A stretch of 64,000 nt of DNA from assembly GCF_003003285.1 (NCBI RefSeq), contig NZ_PVTP01000003.1, positions 328,400-392,399 of the forward strand, read 5' to 3'. Below the pieces are notes generated by a model that was not told the origin of the DNA, searched no databases, and was given only the letters and a program-made list of their open reading frames with translations. The position numbers and the translations under genes are program-made. Position 1 is the stretch's first letter. Each line of letters starts with the position of its first letter. Origin of the DNA: Yoonia maritima (GTDB lineage: Bacteria; Pseudomonadota; Alphaproteobacteria; Rhodobacterales; Rhodobacteraceae). This document shows positions 44,947 through 53,904 of the stretch, one piece after another.

Positions 44947-46297
44947 TTGCCTTTTTAGTGACATCGACAACTTTGTCGATCTCAGCCTCAGAGATGCAGA
45001 ACGGCGGTGCAAAGCCGATGATATCGCCTTGTGGCATCGCACGTGCAATAACGCCCTGCTCGGCCATCGCGCCCACAATCGTTGGGCATATCTTATCAGC
45101 AGCCTCAAAAGCCTGTTTAGTGTCTTGGTTTTTTACCAACTCCACCCCGCACAACAAACCGTCACCGCGTATTTCGCCCATGTTCACATGATCGCCCAGC
45201 GCATCACGCATCGCTGCATTCAAATAGGTACCCATCCGCCCCGCATTTGCGACCAAATTCAAATCATCAATTAGCTTTAGGTTTGCAACACCAGCAGCCG
45301 CACAGATAGGATGCGCCGAATAGGTCCAGCCGTGTCCAATGGGGCCGTTCTCATCGGCGCCTTGCTCTAACACCTTCCACATTTTGTCAGACACGATTGA
45401 CCCGGACAGTGGCGCATAGGCAGATGTCAGGCCCTTGGCGATCGTGATCAGATCCGGCTTCATTCCATAATATTCAGAACCAAACATCGTGCCCAAGCGC
45501 CCAAAGCCAGTTACCACTTCATCCGCGACCAAAAGAATATCGTGCTTATCCAAAACGGCTTGGATGGCGGCCCAGTAACCCGCAGGCGGAGGCACGATAC
45601 CACCGGTTCCCAACACAGGCTCACCGATAAACGCAGCAATCGTATCTGCACCTTCGCGTTCGATTTGCGCCTCAAGTTCTACAGCGCAATGTGCTGAAAA
45701 CTGTTCTTCAGTCATACTCTGATCGGTACGGCGGAAATAATATGGTGCCTCGGTGTGGATCACCTGCGCGAGCGGAAGGTCAAATTTCTTATGAAACAGC
45801 TCTAGCCCGGTCAGAGACCCAGTCATCAAACCCGACCCATGATACCCCCGCCACCGCGAGATGATCTTTTTCTTCTCGGGCCGACCAAGAATATTGTTGT
45901 AATACCAAATCAGCTTGATGTTGGTCTCATTGGCGTCCGACCCAGACAGCCCAAAATACACCTTCGACATATGATCCGGCGCACGGTCCATGATCATCTT
46001 AGAAAGCGTAATTGATGCCTCTGTCCCATGACCCACGTATGAATGGTAATAGGCCAATTCTTTGGCCTGGGCCGCGATTGCATCCGCAATTTCGGGATGA
46101 CCGTATCCAACGTTCACGCAGTAAAGCCCCGCAAATGCGTCCAAAAACTGATTTCCGTCACGATCTTGTATATGAACGCCTTTGGCACCAGAGATCACGC
46201 GCGTTGGTGTTTCACCCCGCGCATGCATCGCCAGATGCGTCGAGGCGTGAAAAAAATTGTCGCGGTCCCATTGTTCAAGCGGGTCGTTCTTTAACAT
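44927..46297 (-). CDS. doeD: Class III aminotransferase of ectoine degradation (DoeD)
   Basis: 456-aa PLP enzyme of the aspartate/ornithine aminotransferase family. Motifs: the PLP-phosphate region VGHGTEASI, DEVVTGFGRLG (PLP ring), and the lysine in IAKGLTSAYAPLSGS. By context it should convert L-2,4-diaminobutyrate to aspartate semialdehyde in ectoine breakdown, because doeB and doeA precede it on the same strand. The assignment to doeD is by neighbourhood; the sequence alone gives only the family. Its 3' end overlaps the C-terminus of the VOC gene. Confidence 0.82.
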   Translation of the reverse strand: MLKNDPLEQWDRDNFFHASTHLAMHARGETPTRVISGAKGVHIQDRDGNQFLDAFAGLYCVNVGYGHPEIADAIAAQAKELAYYHSYVGHGTEASITLSKMIMDRAPDHMSKVYFGLSGSDANETNIKLIWYYNNILGRPEKKKIISRWRGYHGSGLMTGSLTGLELFHKKFDLPLAQVIHTEAPYYFRRTDQSMTEEQFSAHCAVELEAQIEREGADTIAAFIGEPVLGTGGIVPPPAGYWAAIQAVLDKHDILLVADEVVTGFGRLGTMFGSEYYGMKPDLITIAKGLTSAYAPLSGSIVSDKMWKVLEQGADENGPIGHGWTYSAHPICAAAGVANLKLIDDLNLVANAGRMGTYLNAAMRDALGDHVNMGEIRGDGLLCGVELVKNQDTKQAFEAADKICPTIVGAMAEQGVIARAMPQGDIIGFAPPFCISEAEIDKVVDVTKKAITQVLG

Positions 46298-46317
46298 CGT
46301 ACTTCCTTTGTTGTGGC

Positions 46318-47313
46318 CTAAGCCGTGATTTCAACGGCCAGCACAGCCAGACAATCGCCCGGCTGGATCAAACCGGGAAAGTGTCGCGCAGTCAGAATGC
46401 CATCCATCTGTGCTTTGACAGCCTGAGGGGCACGTCCCGTATGTTGGGTGTCCCAGATCTGCGCGAGGTCATCGCCCTCGCGGACCATGTCACCAAGCGC
46501 AGCGGTGAATGCGACCAGCCCGCCATCATCGGCAAAATGAAAACATGTATCATCTGGTTGGGTCAGCATACGTGTAGGTGAAACATCAAGCTCCCCTTGC
46601 ATGATGCCTGCATGAATAAGCACATTGCGAATGCCTTTGCGGGCGATTTGCACGGTTTTTGGGGTTGTCGTGCCACCTCCACCTAGTTCGGTGGTGACAA
46701 ATGTTTTGCCCAGCGTTTCAGCCGCATCGTCATACATGCCCAGCGCATCTATTTCACGCATTTCAATACTAAAGGGCGCATTGAACGCATCGCGCGCCGC
46801 ACTGCACCGCGCCTGCTGTTCAACATCATCTAAGACATGCGAAGCCGCGAATGGCAAGAAATCCAACGTCTTGCCCCCCGAATGAAAATCAACAACGATA
46901 TCAGCCATCGGCAGCAGCACACGTTGAAAGTAATCAGCGATCTTTTCCGTGGGGCTACCATCAGGCTTGCCCGGAAACACCCGGTTCATGTTCACATCAT
47001 CCAATGGCGACACGCGCGCACCCGCCAGAAATGCGGGGTGGTTCATAAACGGCACGATTATCACAGTCCCCGTAACATCGTCGGCCCTGAGCGTCTGTGC
47101 CAATGAAACAAGAGCAAGCGGCCCTTCGTATTCATCCCCATGATTGGCACCTGTCAGCAAAGCACGCGGGCCTTCGCCATTTTTAACCACGGTGATTGGG
47201 ATCTGTATCGAACCCCATGCACTATCGTTTCGGCTATAAGGCAGCCGTAGATATCCATGCTGCACACCATCAGCACCAAAATTCACGGTCGGGGATATTG
47301 GATTGTCACGCAT
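46318..47313 (-). CDS. doeB: N-alpha-acetyl-L-2,4-diaminobutyrate deacetylase (DoeB)
   Basis: 331-aa zinc hydrolase of the succinylglutamate desuccinylase/aspartoacylase family. Zinc ligands are seen in GANHGDEYEGP (His and Glu) and in the VDFHSGGKTLDF segment. DoeB removes the acetyl group from N-alpha-acetyl-diaminobutyrate. It lies 3 bases after doeA and 20 bases before doeD. Confidence 0.88.
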   Translation of the reverse strand: MRDNPISPTVNFGADGVQHGYLRLPYSRNDSAWGSIQIPITVVKNGEGPRALLTGANHGDEYEGPLALVSLAQTLRADDVTGTVIIVPFMNHPAFLAGARVSPLDDVNMNRVFPGKPDGSPTEKIADYFQRVLLPMADIVVDFHSGGKTLDFLPFAASHVLDDVEQQARCSAARDAFNAPFSIEMREIDALGMYDDAAETLGKTFVTTELGGGGTTTPKTVQIARKGIRNVLIHAGIMQGELDVSPTRMLTQPDDTCFHFADDGGLVAFTAALGDMVREGDDLAQIWDTQHTGRAPQAVKAQMDGILTARHFPGLIQPGDCLAVLAVEITA

Positions 47314-47316
47314 GGG

Positions 47317-48492
47317 TCAGTCTTTAATCACAAGTTCACGGGGGGTCGTACATAGGCATTCAGCGCCTGTTTCAGTGATCAAGATCGGTTCTGTAATCTC
47401 TAATCCGCCGTCGTCCAGCCAAAGCGCGGGCATGAAATGGAACGTCATACCCGGTTCCAATACTGTTTTATCACCAGCGCGGAATGACATCGTACGTTCC
47501 CCCCAATCAGGCGGATAAGAAAGCCCGATGGCATAGCCACAGCGGCTATCCTTTTCGAAGCCTAGTTTGTTCAACGTGCCGTTAAACGCGGTGGCAATAT
47601 CTTCGCACAGATTTCCCGGCCGGGCCTGCGCGAGCCCCGCTTCTACTGCTTCTAGAACGGCTTTTTCTGCATCAATGTACTTTTGTGGTACCTTCCCAAG
47701 GAACAGTGTGCGTGATTGCGGACACTGATAGCGGCGATACGCCCCCGCAATTTCGAAAAACGTGCTTTCACCTGTTTTCAAGGGGCTATCATCCCACGAC
47801 AGATGTGGAGCAGTCGCATCCATGCCAGATGGCGCCATCGGTACAATCGCGGGATAGTCCCCCCAATACTCATCCACCCCCGTAATCGACGCATGATATA
47901 AATCTGCAATCAGATCGTTCTTGCGCATCCCCGGTTCCGCAGTTTCACGCACCACGGTATGCATCTTTTCCACAATCCGTGCCGCCGCACGTATATAACT
48001 GATCTCAGTCTCAGACTTCACCGCCCGCTGCCAGTTTACCAGCCCCGTCACGTCCACCAGATCAGCCTGTTTCAATCCAGATTGAAGCGCCATGAACGCC
48101 GCAGCCGTGAAATAGTAGTTGTCCAACTCAAACCCGATTCGGCCGGCCACAACGCCGCGATCAGCCATCATACTGACAAGCGTCTCCATCGGGTGTTTGC
48201 TTGGGTTTTGCACATATGTATCGTCGTACCCGACAATATTATCATGCTGTAGGTAGGTCGTACGCTGTGCACCTATGGCATCCATAGCCCGACCCCACCA
48301 TACAGGTTCACCCTCAAGGGTTAGTAACACCCCTTGGTGTACATAAAATGACCAACCATCATAGCCGGTAAGCCACGCCATATTCGACGGGTCCGTAACA
48401 AATATCGCATCAAGCCCGCGCGCCGACATTTCCTGACGCGTTTTACGTACACGTACAGCGTATTCATCCGCACCAAAGGGCAATTGAGGCAT
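47317..48492 (-). CDS. doeA: Ectoine hydrolase (DoeA), M24 peptidase fold
   Basis: 391-aa pita-bread hydrolase of the M24 family that opens the ectoine ring. N-terminal creatinase-like domain, FVTDPSNMAWLTGYDGWSFY, then the catalytic domain with GVDEYWGDYPAIVPM and TFHFMPALWLDDGGLEITEPI. GGAG lies 8 bases before the ATG. It is first in the doeA-doeB-doeD unit and divergent from doeX. Confidence 0.88.
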   Translation of the reverse strand: MPQLPFGADEYAVRVRKTRQEMSARGLDAIFVTDPSNMAWLTGYDGWSFYVHQGVLLTLEGEPVWWGRAMDAIGAQRTTYLQHDNIVGYDDTYVQNPSKHPMETLVSMMADRGVVAGRIGFELDNYYFTAAAFMALQSGLKQADLVDVTGLVNWQRAVKSETEISYIRAAARIVEKMHTVVRETAEPGMRKNDLIADLYHASITGVDEYWGDYPAIVPMAPSGMDATAPHLSWDDSPLKTGESTFFEIAGAYRRYQCPQSRTLFLGKVPQKYIDAEKAVLEAVEAGLAQARPGNLCEDIATAFNGTLNKLGFEKDSRCGYAIGLSYPPDWGERTMSFRAGDKTVLEPGMTFHFMPALWLDDGGLEITEPILITETGAECLCTTPRELVIKD

Positions 48493-48568
48493 TCAGATCT
48501 CCAGTATCTCAGGGGTGATATTAGCTTTATCTTAAGCCGTTTATCTGCAAACATATAAATTATTCGCA

Positions 48569-48586
48569 TAAATTTCGCGAAATTTA
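48569..48586. promoter_or_regulatory. 18-bp perfect palindrome in the doeA-doeX intergenic region
   Basis: TAAATTTCGCGAAATTTA is identical on both strands. It lies 23 bases before the doeX ATG and 77 bases before the doeA ATG, next to an A+T-rich stretch with TATAAAT at 48554. It is the best candidate for the DoeX (Lrp-type) operator controlling both directions. Confidence 0.65.
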
Positions 48587-48608
48587 GAAACTGCCTAAGA
48601 AATAAACC

Positions 48609-49067
48609 ATGATTGACGAAATTGACAAAAAAATACTGCAACATGTACAGCGCAACAACCAACTGACAAGCGCAGAGCTATCAGAGCGCGTCGGGCTATC
48701 GCCAACATCGGTGCAGCGTCGGTTACACCGGCTACGCGACCAAAAAATCATTGAACGTGACATTGCCGTTGTTTCAACAGCAGCAATCGGGCGCCCGTTA
48801 ACAATGCTGGTGTCTGTAGAATTAGAACGCGAGCGTTCGGATATTATTGATCGGTTCAAAAAATCGGTCCGTGACTGCTCCAAAGTCCAAAGCGCCTACT
48901 ACGTAACCGGCGAGACTGACTTTGTTCTGACGGTCACAGCAATAGACATGGCCGATTACGAGGCATTCACACGCGATTTCTTTTACAACAACCAAGATAT
49001 TAAAGGGTTCAAAACGACCGTTGTGATGGATCGTATCAAAGCATCTTTCGAACTCCCCATTGAGTGA
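48609..49067 (+). CDS. doeX: Lrp/AsnC family regulator of ectoine degradation (DoeX)
   Basis: 152 aa: winged helix (IDEIDKKILQHVQRNNQLTSAELSERVGLSPTSVQRRLHRL) and RAM domain (AYYVTGETDFVLTVTAIDMADYEAF). The divergent position beside doeA matches DoeX of Halomonas and AsnC-type regulators of marine ectoine catabolism. It probably senses an ectoine breakdown product such as acetyl-diaminobutyrate or diaminobutyrate (known for this family, inferred here). Confidence 0.88.
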   Translation: MIDEIDKKILQHVQRNNQLTSAELSERVGLSPTSVQRRLHRLRDQKIIERDIAVVSTAAIGRPLTMLVSVELERERSDIIDRFKKSVRDCSKVQSAYYVTGETDFVLTVTAIDMADYEAFTRDFFYNNQDIKGFKTTVVMDRIKASFELPIE

Positions 49068-49122
49068 TAATTACGCGCCGTACTGAAATCGCAAAAATAC
49101 GTAAGGGCATGTCTTTTTTCAC

Positions 49123-49149
49123 TTGCGCCCTGACCGATTGCTTTATAGA
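49123..49149 (+). promoter_or_regulatory. Promoter of the first tRNA-Gly gene
   Basis: TTGCGC (49123-49128) and TATAGA (49144-49149) are separated by 15 bases, about 20 bases before the tRNA start. The same TTGCGC / TGTAGA pair with the sequence GATCAC...CACTAACGG recurs before the second copy, at 49332-49359. Confidence 0.55.
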
Positions 49150-49168
49150 TCACGCCCACTAACGGAGT

Positions 49169-49243
49169 GCGGGCGTAGCTCAGGGGTAGAGCATAACCTT
49201 GCCAAGGTTAGGGTCGAGAGTTCGAATCTCTTCGCCCGCTCCA
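49169..49243 (+). tRNA. tRNA-Gly (GCC), copy 1
   Basis: 75 bases including encoded CCA. Acceptor GCGGGCG/CGCCCGC, anticodon stem TAACC/GGTTA with loop TTGCCAA (anticodon GCC), and T-loop TTCGAAT. Confidence 0.97.
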
Positions 49244-49250
49244 ACAAAAC

Positions 49251-49283
49251 AAGGCCTCTCGGCAACGAGGGGCCTTGTTTGTT
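49251..49283 (+). terminator. Terminator after tRNA-Gly copy 1
   Basis: An 11-bp stem (49251-49261 with 49266-49276, one G-U pair) with a GCAA tetraloop is followed by a T-rich run. Confidence 0.8.
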
Positions 49284-49377
49284 TTTAGCACCCAATAAAT
49301 CAAATGACTTACATTTTTCTAATTTCAGCCCTTGCGCCCCGCGCCGACTCTTTGTAGATCACGGCTCACTAACGGAT

Positions 49378-49452
49378 GCGGGCGTAGCTCAGGGGTAGAG
49401 CATAACCTTGCCAAGGTTAGGGTCGAGAGTTCGAATCTCTTCGCCCGCTCCA
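49378..49452 (+). tRNA. tRNA-Gly (GCC), copy 2
   Basis: Identical over its 75 bases to copy 1, 209 bases downstream, with its own promoter and terminator. A tandem duplication that included the promoter. Confidence 0.97.
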
Positions 49453-49464
49453 GTTAGTCAAACG

Positions 49465-49492
49465 AAAAGGCCGCCTGTTAAGGCGGCCTTTT
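49465..49492 (+). terminator. Terminator after tRNA-Gly copy 2
   Basis: A perfect 11-bp stem, 49465-49475 with 49482-49492, whose 3' arm ends in TTTT. Its location between the tRNA and the convergent receiver-like gene suits both strands. Confidence 0.8.
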
Positions 49493-49524
49493 GTTATCTC
49501 ATAGACTACGAACAGACATTACAT

Positions 49525-50199
49525 CTATTGAATCCCAGCACCCGTAGACGGGCGACCACCTCCGATGATGCTGACATGAGCAACATGTGCCGGCAGGGTA
49601 ATGCTGTTATCGAACTGTTCAAATCTACTGAACCGGGGCAAGTGGTCGCCGTCCAGCACGATGGCGGGATCTGCTAATGCGGGCGTAAATGCAGCGACAT
49701 CAGCAAATGTCGGGATATCAGCGTCGTTTATGGCAACGTCTTGCGTATCCAAATCAAACTCCGCCCACGTCAATTCGGGCTCGGCCTGTTCAGCAACATC
49801 CAGCTGCGCGCTTCTTGCAGCGCGCACAGCAAGAAAGTCCTTGTTGCTCACGGAAGCGACAGCGAGCTGCCCGAGCAATGTTGCCGGTGTTTGCTGACCA
49901 ACCAGTGCGTGAAGGCAAGGGATGAGTTCGTACAATTCATCCATGTCAGAACCGACACGATCAGTTAGCAAGATGGTGCTAATAAACGGGTTATGCCGTT
50001 CCCCCGATAGGGCAACCGAATGGGTCAGTTTCCCTTCAACCTCCTCATCCATCACCAATAAATCGATCAAGTCCATCTTCACGAGTGCACAGGCAACATC
50101 ATGACGGTCCATACAGAGGATTTGAAATCCTTTATCAACAAACACGCGGGCAGTTGCCGCTGCCGCAGCGGGATCGCTGCGCATAATTAAAGCTTTCAT
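49525..50199 (-). CDS. Receiver-like domain protein of unknown function
   Basis: 224 aa. Residues 1-120 look like a degenerate response-regulator receiver: ALIMRSDP on strand 1 with one acidic residue, LLVMDEEV on strand 3 with the would-be phospho-Asp, and STILLTD on strand 4. The strand-5 lysine is not apparent. The C-terminal half is acidic, Ala/Asp-rich and of no known fold. Start at 50199 (MKALIM) with GGAGAA upstream. It lies alone beside the his genes. The function is unknown. Confidence 0.55.
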   Translation of the reverse strand: MKALIMRSDPAAAAATARVFVDKGFQILCMDRHDVACALVKMDLIDLLVMDEEVEGKLTHSVALSGERHNPFISTILLTDRVGSDMDELYELIPCLHALVGQQTPATLLGQLAVASVSNKDFLAVRAARSAQLDVAEQAEPELTWAEFDLDTQDVAINDADIPTFADVAAFTPALADPAIVLDGDHLPRFSRFEQFDNSITLPAHVAHVSIIGGGRPSTGAGIQ

Positions 50200-50346
50200 C
50201 GGATTCTCCTGACATATGAGCAATTTCCATCAAGTTACGAATCGAACCCTTAAATATTGCTGAAAACGGGCAACATTTCTTGCATAGGCTTGGCCCCTGC
50301 CCCCGTTCACCCTATAGAAACACCCAAACAATGAAGGACGCGCATT

Positions 50347-50934
50347 ATGCGGACAGCAACGATCACACGCAAAACCGCCGAGACTGACATCTCGGTTACC
50401 GTGAACCTTGATGGTTCAGGGGTTTATGATAATCAGACCGGCGTTGGTTTTTTTGACCACATGCTGGACCAGCTTTCGCGTCACGCGTTGATTGATATGA
50501 CCGTTCGGGCAACCGGCGATCTGCACATTGATGATCACCATACTGTAGAAGATGTGGGTATTGCTTTAGGTCAGGCACTGACCGAAGCCTTGGGCGACAA
50601 ACGCGGCATCCGCCGTTACGGCAGCTGCCACCTTGCGATGGATGACGCACAGGTGCGCTGTGCGCTTGACCTGTCCGCGCGTCCCTACCTGATCTGCAAC
50701 CTCGATCTGCCGTTCGGCAAAATCGGCGCATTCGATACCGAACTGGTACGCGAGTTCTTTCAGGCACTTAGCACACATGGCGGCATCACGCTGCACATCG
50801 ATAAGCTACACGGCTTTAACGCTCACCACATCGCAGAAGCGGCGTTCAAAGCAGTCGCACGTGCGCTTCGTGATGCGGTTGAAACCGACCCACGCAAGAC
50901 TGATGCAATCCCGTCAACCAAGGGCAGCCTATGA
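50347..50934 (+). CDS. hisB: Imidazoleglycerol-phosphate dehydratase
   Basis: 195-aa single-function HisB for the sixth step of histidine synthesis. The metal-binding boxes [23 protein letters not shown] and [19 protein letters not shown] are present. An AGGACG site precedes the ATG. Overlaps hisH by the ATGA junction. Confidence 0.97.
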   Translation: MRTATITRKTAETDISVTVNLDGSGVYDNQTGVGFFDHMLDQLSRHALIDMTVRATGDLHIDDHHTVEDVGIALGQALTEALGDKRGIRRYGSCHLAMDDAQVRCALDLSARPYLICNLDLPFGKIGAFDTELVREFFQALSTHGGITLHIDKLHGFNAHHIAEAAFKAVARALRDAVETDPRKTDAIPSTKGSL

Positions 50935-51569
50935 TCACCGCCCTTATTGATTACGACAGCGGCAACCTGCACTCGGCGCAAAAGGCGTTCGAACGCATGG
51001 CAAAAGAAGTCAACGGTGGCGAGATTATCGTGACCGCTGACCCTGGCGTCGTGGCCCAAGCTGATCGTATTGTTCTGCCCGGCGATGGCGCGTTCCCACA
51101 TTGCCGTGCAGAGCTTTTCGCGCGCACGGGTCTTGCTGAGGCGATTGTTGAGGCGGTTACAGTCAACGCGCGCCCATTCTTGGGTATCTGCGTCGGCATG
51201 CAAATGCTGGCAACGACTGGCCACGAATACGAAGAAACACCCGGCTTTGGCTGGATTGCAGGCGACATCCGCAAAATCAAACCTGCGGACCCTGCGCTGA
51301 AGGTGCCACATATGGGCTGGAATGATCTTGTGATCGACCATCCACACCCCGTGTTGGCTGGGATCAAAACGGGCGACCACGCTTATTTCGTACACTCCTA
51401 CGCGATGGACGTCGCAAACCCGAACGAACGATTGGCCCACGTCGATTACGGCGGCGATGTCACCGCGATTATCGGGCGAGATACGATCATCGGAATGCAG
51501 TTCCACCCCGAAAAAAGCCAAGACGCGGGCTTGCGTATGATCGGCAATTTCCTAACGTGGACCCCGTAA
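50931..51569 (+). CDS. hisH: Imidazole glycerol phosphate synthase, glutaminase subunit
   Basis: 212-aa class I glutamine amidotransferase that supplies ammonia to HisF. The nucleophile Cys is in [11 protein letters not shown], and the His-Glu pair in [17 protein letters not shown] and VPHMGWN are typical HisH segments. Coupled to hisB. Confidence 0.96.
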   Translation: MITALIDYDSGNLHSAQKAFERMAKEVNGGEIIVTADPGVVAQADRIVLPGDGAFPHCRAELFARTGLAEAIVEAVTVNARPFLGICVGMQMLATTGHEYEETPGFGWIAGDIRKIKPADPALKVPHMGWNDLVIDHPHPVLAGIKTGDHAYFVHSYAMDVANPNERLAHVDYGGDVTAIIGRDTIIGMQFHPEKSQDAGLRMIGNFLTWTP

Positions 51570-51585
51570 CAAACGGAATCCCCTC

Positions 51586-52056
51586 ATGCTCACACGTCGT
51601 ACGTTGATAATCGCGGCAGCAAGCAGCCTTGCTGGCTGCGGTCGCCGAAATCGCAGGGATGAAACGTCATCGCGATCTATCCCGCTTTACCCGAATGAAA
51701 CGCCTGAACTACGGCGGTTGATCAACAAATACGCTGATGTTCACGACATTCCAGTCACCCTATTGCACCGGGTTATCGTCCGTGAAAGCACCCATAACCC
51801 GGCCGCACGAAATGGCCCCTACTACGGGTTGATGCAAATCCTACCACAGACCGCACGCACGATGGGCCACAAAGGCCCGGCGACCGAATTATTGGATGCG
51901 GAAACAAACCTCAGATATGCGGGCAAATACCTGCGTGGGGCTTGGCTATTGTCCTACGGCGACGAAGAAACCGCAGTAGGCTGGTACGCCCGCGGATATT
52001 ATTACGAAGCCAAAAAGCGCGGCATGTTAGTCGAAACGGGATTGCGCCGTGGCTAA
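51586..52056 (+). CDS. Lytic transglycosylase-like lipoprotein
   Basis: 156 aa. An N-terminal lipoprotein signal (LIIAAASSLAGC, lipidation Cys near residue 18) is followed by an SLT domain: the catalytic Glu is in VIVRESTHNPAARNG, then YYGLMQILPQTARTMG. It would cleave peptidoglycan in the periplasm. It lies 16 bases after hisH and before an opposite-strand gene, an insertion into the histidine group without obvious relation to it. The expected length of a single SLT domain is met. Confidence 0.83.
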   Translation: MLTRRTLIIAAASSLAGCGRRNRRDETSSRSIPLYPNETPELRRLINKYADVHDIPVTLLHRVIVRESTHNPAARNGPYYGLMQILPQTARTMGHKGPATELLDAETNLRYAGKYLRGAWLLSYGDEETAVGWYARGYYYEAKKRGMLVETGLRRG

Positions 52057-52061
52057 ACACG

Positions 52062-52088
52062 AAAGGCCCCCGCAAATGCGAGGGCCTT
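52062..52088 (+). terminator. Terminator after the SLT lipoprotein
   Basis: AAGGCCC pairs with GGGCCTT around CCGCAAATGCGA (an inner GC/GC is possible), followed by a T-containing tail ATTCATT. It also sits at the convergent end of the DUF2147 gene. Confidence 0.6.
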
Positions 52089-52110
52089 ATTCATTAGCTT
52101 GTTGCCCGCT

Positions 52111-52500
52111 TTAGTTCACGCGTGTCCAGTTTTGGCTTGCGCAAATCAGGCCACCTGCGACGCAACCACGCAGACGCAGTGCATTACCGGAAACGTCCAT
52201 CTTGCCGATGTACATCTTGTTGTTCGACGGACGCCAAACTTGGCCCTCATAAGCACCACCACCCTGTGGCACCATATCGATCACGATCTGACGGCCAAGG
52301 TTGGGTGACTGGTATTCACCGCTGCCATTGAAGGTGCGGCTAATCGTGCCGCAAACAGCCGCCCCACATGGCGCAACAGTCACATGCGCGTATGCGCCGT
52401 CGTCGACTTCTGTCTGCCAAACGCCAACAGCCGCATCTTGGGCTTGTGCCGCGCTACCAAATGCCAAAGCAGCCGCAATCGCGATAATCCGAGTTTTCAT
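52111..52500 (-). CDS. DUF2147 family secreted protein
   Basis: 129 aa with a signal peptide (MKTRIIAIAAALAFGSAAQA). The mature part starts GVWQTEVDDGAYAHVTVAPCG and contains GQVWRPSNNKMYIGKMDVSGNALRLRGCV, typical of DUF2147 proteins that usually act in the periplasm. Two cysteine pairs may form disulfides. Function unknown. Confidence 0.85.
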   Translation of the reverse strand: MKTRIIAIAAALAFGSAAQAQDAAVGVWQTEVDDGAYAHVTVAPCGAAVCGTISRTFNGSGEYQSPNLGRQIVIDMVPQGGGAYEGQVWRPSNNKMYIGKMDVSGNALRLRGCVAGGLICASQNWTRVN

Positions 52501-52637
52501 ATCTATTCCTCCCTAGATCTGCAGTGAGCATGCCTGCGATCCGTGATTCCGATCAAGCATGACGTAAGGTTGCGCCACGCGTTGCATTTCCGCAAGCGCC
52601 GTGCATAAACGCGCCAACAGTTATGAAAGGCCGCCCG

Positions 52638-53357
52638 ATGATCCTCTACCCTGCTATCGACCTCAAAGACGGTAATGCTGTGCGATTGGTGCATGGGGAC
52701 ATGGATCAGACAACGGTTTTCAACGACGATCCTGCGGCCCAAGCCCGCACCTTTGTAGAGGCTGGCTGCGAATGGTTGCACCTTGTCGATCTGAACGGCG
52801 CATTCGCAGGCGAACCTGTTAACGCCGCCCCGGTTGAGGCAATCCTCAAGGCCTGCCCGGTCCCTGCCCAACTGGGTGGCGGTATCCGTGACATGGCCAC
52901 GATTGAACGCTGGCTGGACAAGGGCCTTGCCCGCGTAATTCTAGGAACTGTCGCTGTCGAAAACCCTGATTTGGTACGCGAAGCAGCCAAAGCATTCCCT
53001 GGCAAAGTCGCCGTCGGGCTTGATGCCCGCAATGGCCGCGTCGCAACACGCGGCTGGGCCGAAGAAACAGACGTGATGGTGACCGACCTTGCCAAATCGT
53101 TTGAAGATGCCGGGATCGCTGCAATCATCTACACCGACATCCTACGCGATGGCGCGATGAAGGGGCCGAACATCGACGCTACCGCAGCGCTGGCGCGCGC
53201 CGTCGATATTCCGGTCATTGCCTCCGGCGGTGTATCTTCGATGGCTGACCTGACCGCGCTCAAGGACACTGGTGTCATCTCGGGTGCGATCTCTGGACGT
53301 GCGCTTTATGATGGTGCAATTGATCTTGCTGCGGCGCTCAAGCACCTCAAGGCCTAG
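52638..53357 (+). CDS. hisA: Phosphoribosylformimino-AICAR-P isomerase
   Basis: 239-aa beta/alpha barrel of histidine synthesis. [17 protein letters not shown] at the N-terminus carries the catalytic Asp; QLGGGIRD and [15 protein letters not shown] (second catalytic Asp) follow. Start at 52638 (the second in-frame ATG) with AAGG 7 bases upstream. Confidence 0.96.
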   Translation: MILYPAIDLKDGNAVRLVHGDMDQTTVFNDDPAAQARTFVEAGCEWLHLVDLNGAFAGEPVNAAPVEAILKACPVPAQLGGGIRDMATIERWLDKGLARVILGTVAVENPDLVREAAKAFPGKVAVGLDARNGRVATRGWAEETDVMVTDLAKSFEDAGIAAIIYTDILRDGAMKGPNIDATAALARAVDIPVIASGGVSSMADLTALKDTGVISGAISGRALYDGAIDLAAALKHLKA

Positions 53358-53358
53358 G

Positions 53359-53802
53359 TCACTCTGCGCCAACAGCCTTAGCTGTCAGTGCCGCCAAGGC
53401 ACCATTCATCTTGGCGATAACTTCGGCGTCAGCGCTGATATCAAGCCCTGCAAACAAATCCTCAGCTGGCGTCCACGTCAGCTGTGTTGTTCCGTCAGCG
53501 TCTGCATAGGCAAGCACACGCAAGGGCAGCACCAGCCCCGCCCGAATGTCTTCCTCCATTGCCAGTGAACCCAAGGCAGGATTCCCGAATATAAGAAGCT
53601 GCGCATCGGGCAGCGACTTTCCAACGCTTTGCGCCCCGGCAGCATGATCAATACGTGCAAATACTGTCGCCCCGGCCCCGGTTACGGCAGCCTCCAATGC
53701 GTCAATTGTTTCGGTGACAGAAAGTGGTGACGTTTTCATCATGTCTTCGGCCATTGCTGTTGTCGAAAGCCCGATCAGGGCGGCGGCGATAAATGTCTTC
53801 AT
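53359..53802 (-). CDS. DUF302 family secreted protein
   Basis: 147 aa with a signal peptide ([18 protein letters not shown]) and a DUF302 domain ([51 protein letters not shown]). Function not established. Convergent with hisA (stop 1 base away) and divergent from hisF; it separates these two histidine genes. GGAGAA lies 6 bases before the ATG at 53802. Confidence 0.85.
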   Translation of the reverse strand: MKTFIAAALIGLSTTAMAEDMMKTSPLSVTETIDALEAAVTGAGATVFARIDHAAGAQSVGKSLPDAQLLIFGNPALGSLAMEEDIRAGLVLPLRVLAYADADGTTQLTWTPAEDLFAGLDISADAEVIAKMNGALAALTAKAVGAE

Positions 53803-53904
53803 GAAATTCTCCTGATTCAGGATCACCGCCTTCACGGGCACGGCTTGCGTATTGCTATCACCTCCCTCTTCCAATTTCGCCTAAATCCTCCTAGAGATCA
53901 CAGC

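Noticed and set aside
44947..45274. C-terminal extension of the VOC frame
   Set aside because: The extra residues are antisense to doeD and arise from the frameshift.
49123..49677. Plus-strand open frames across the tRNA-Gly genes
   Set aside because: They run through both tRNAs and terminators and have no domain or ribosome-binding site.
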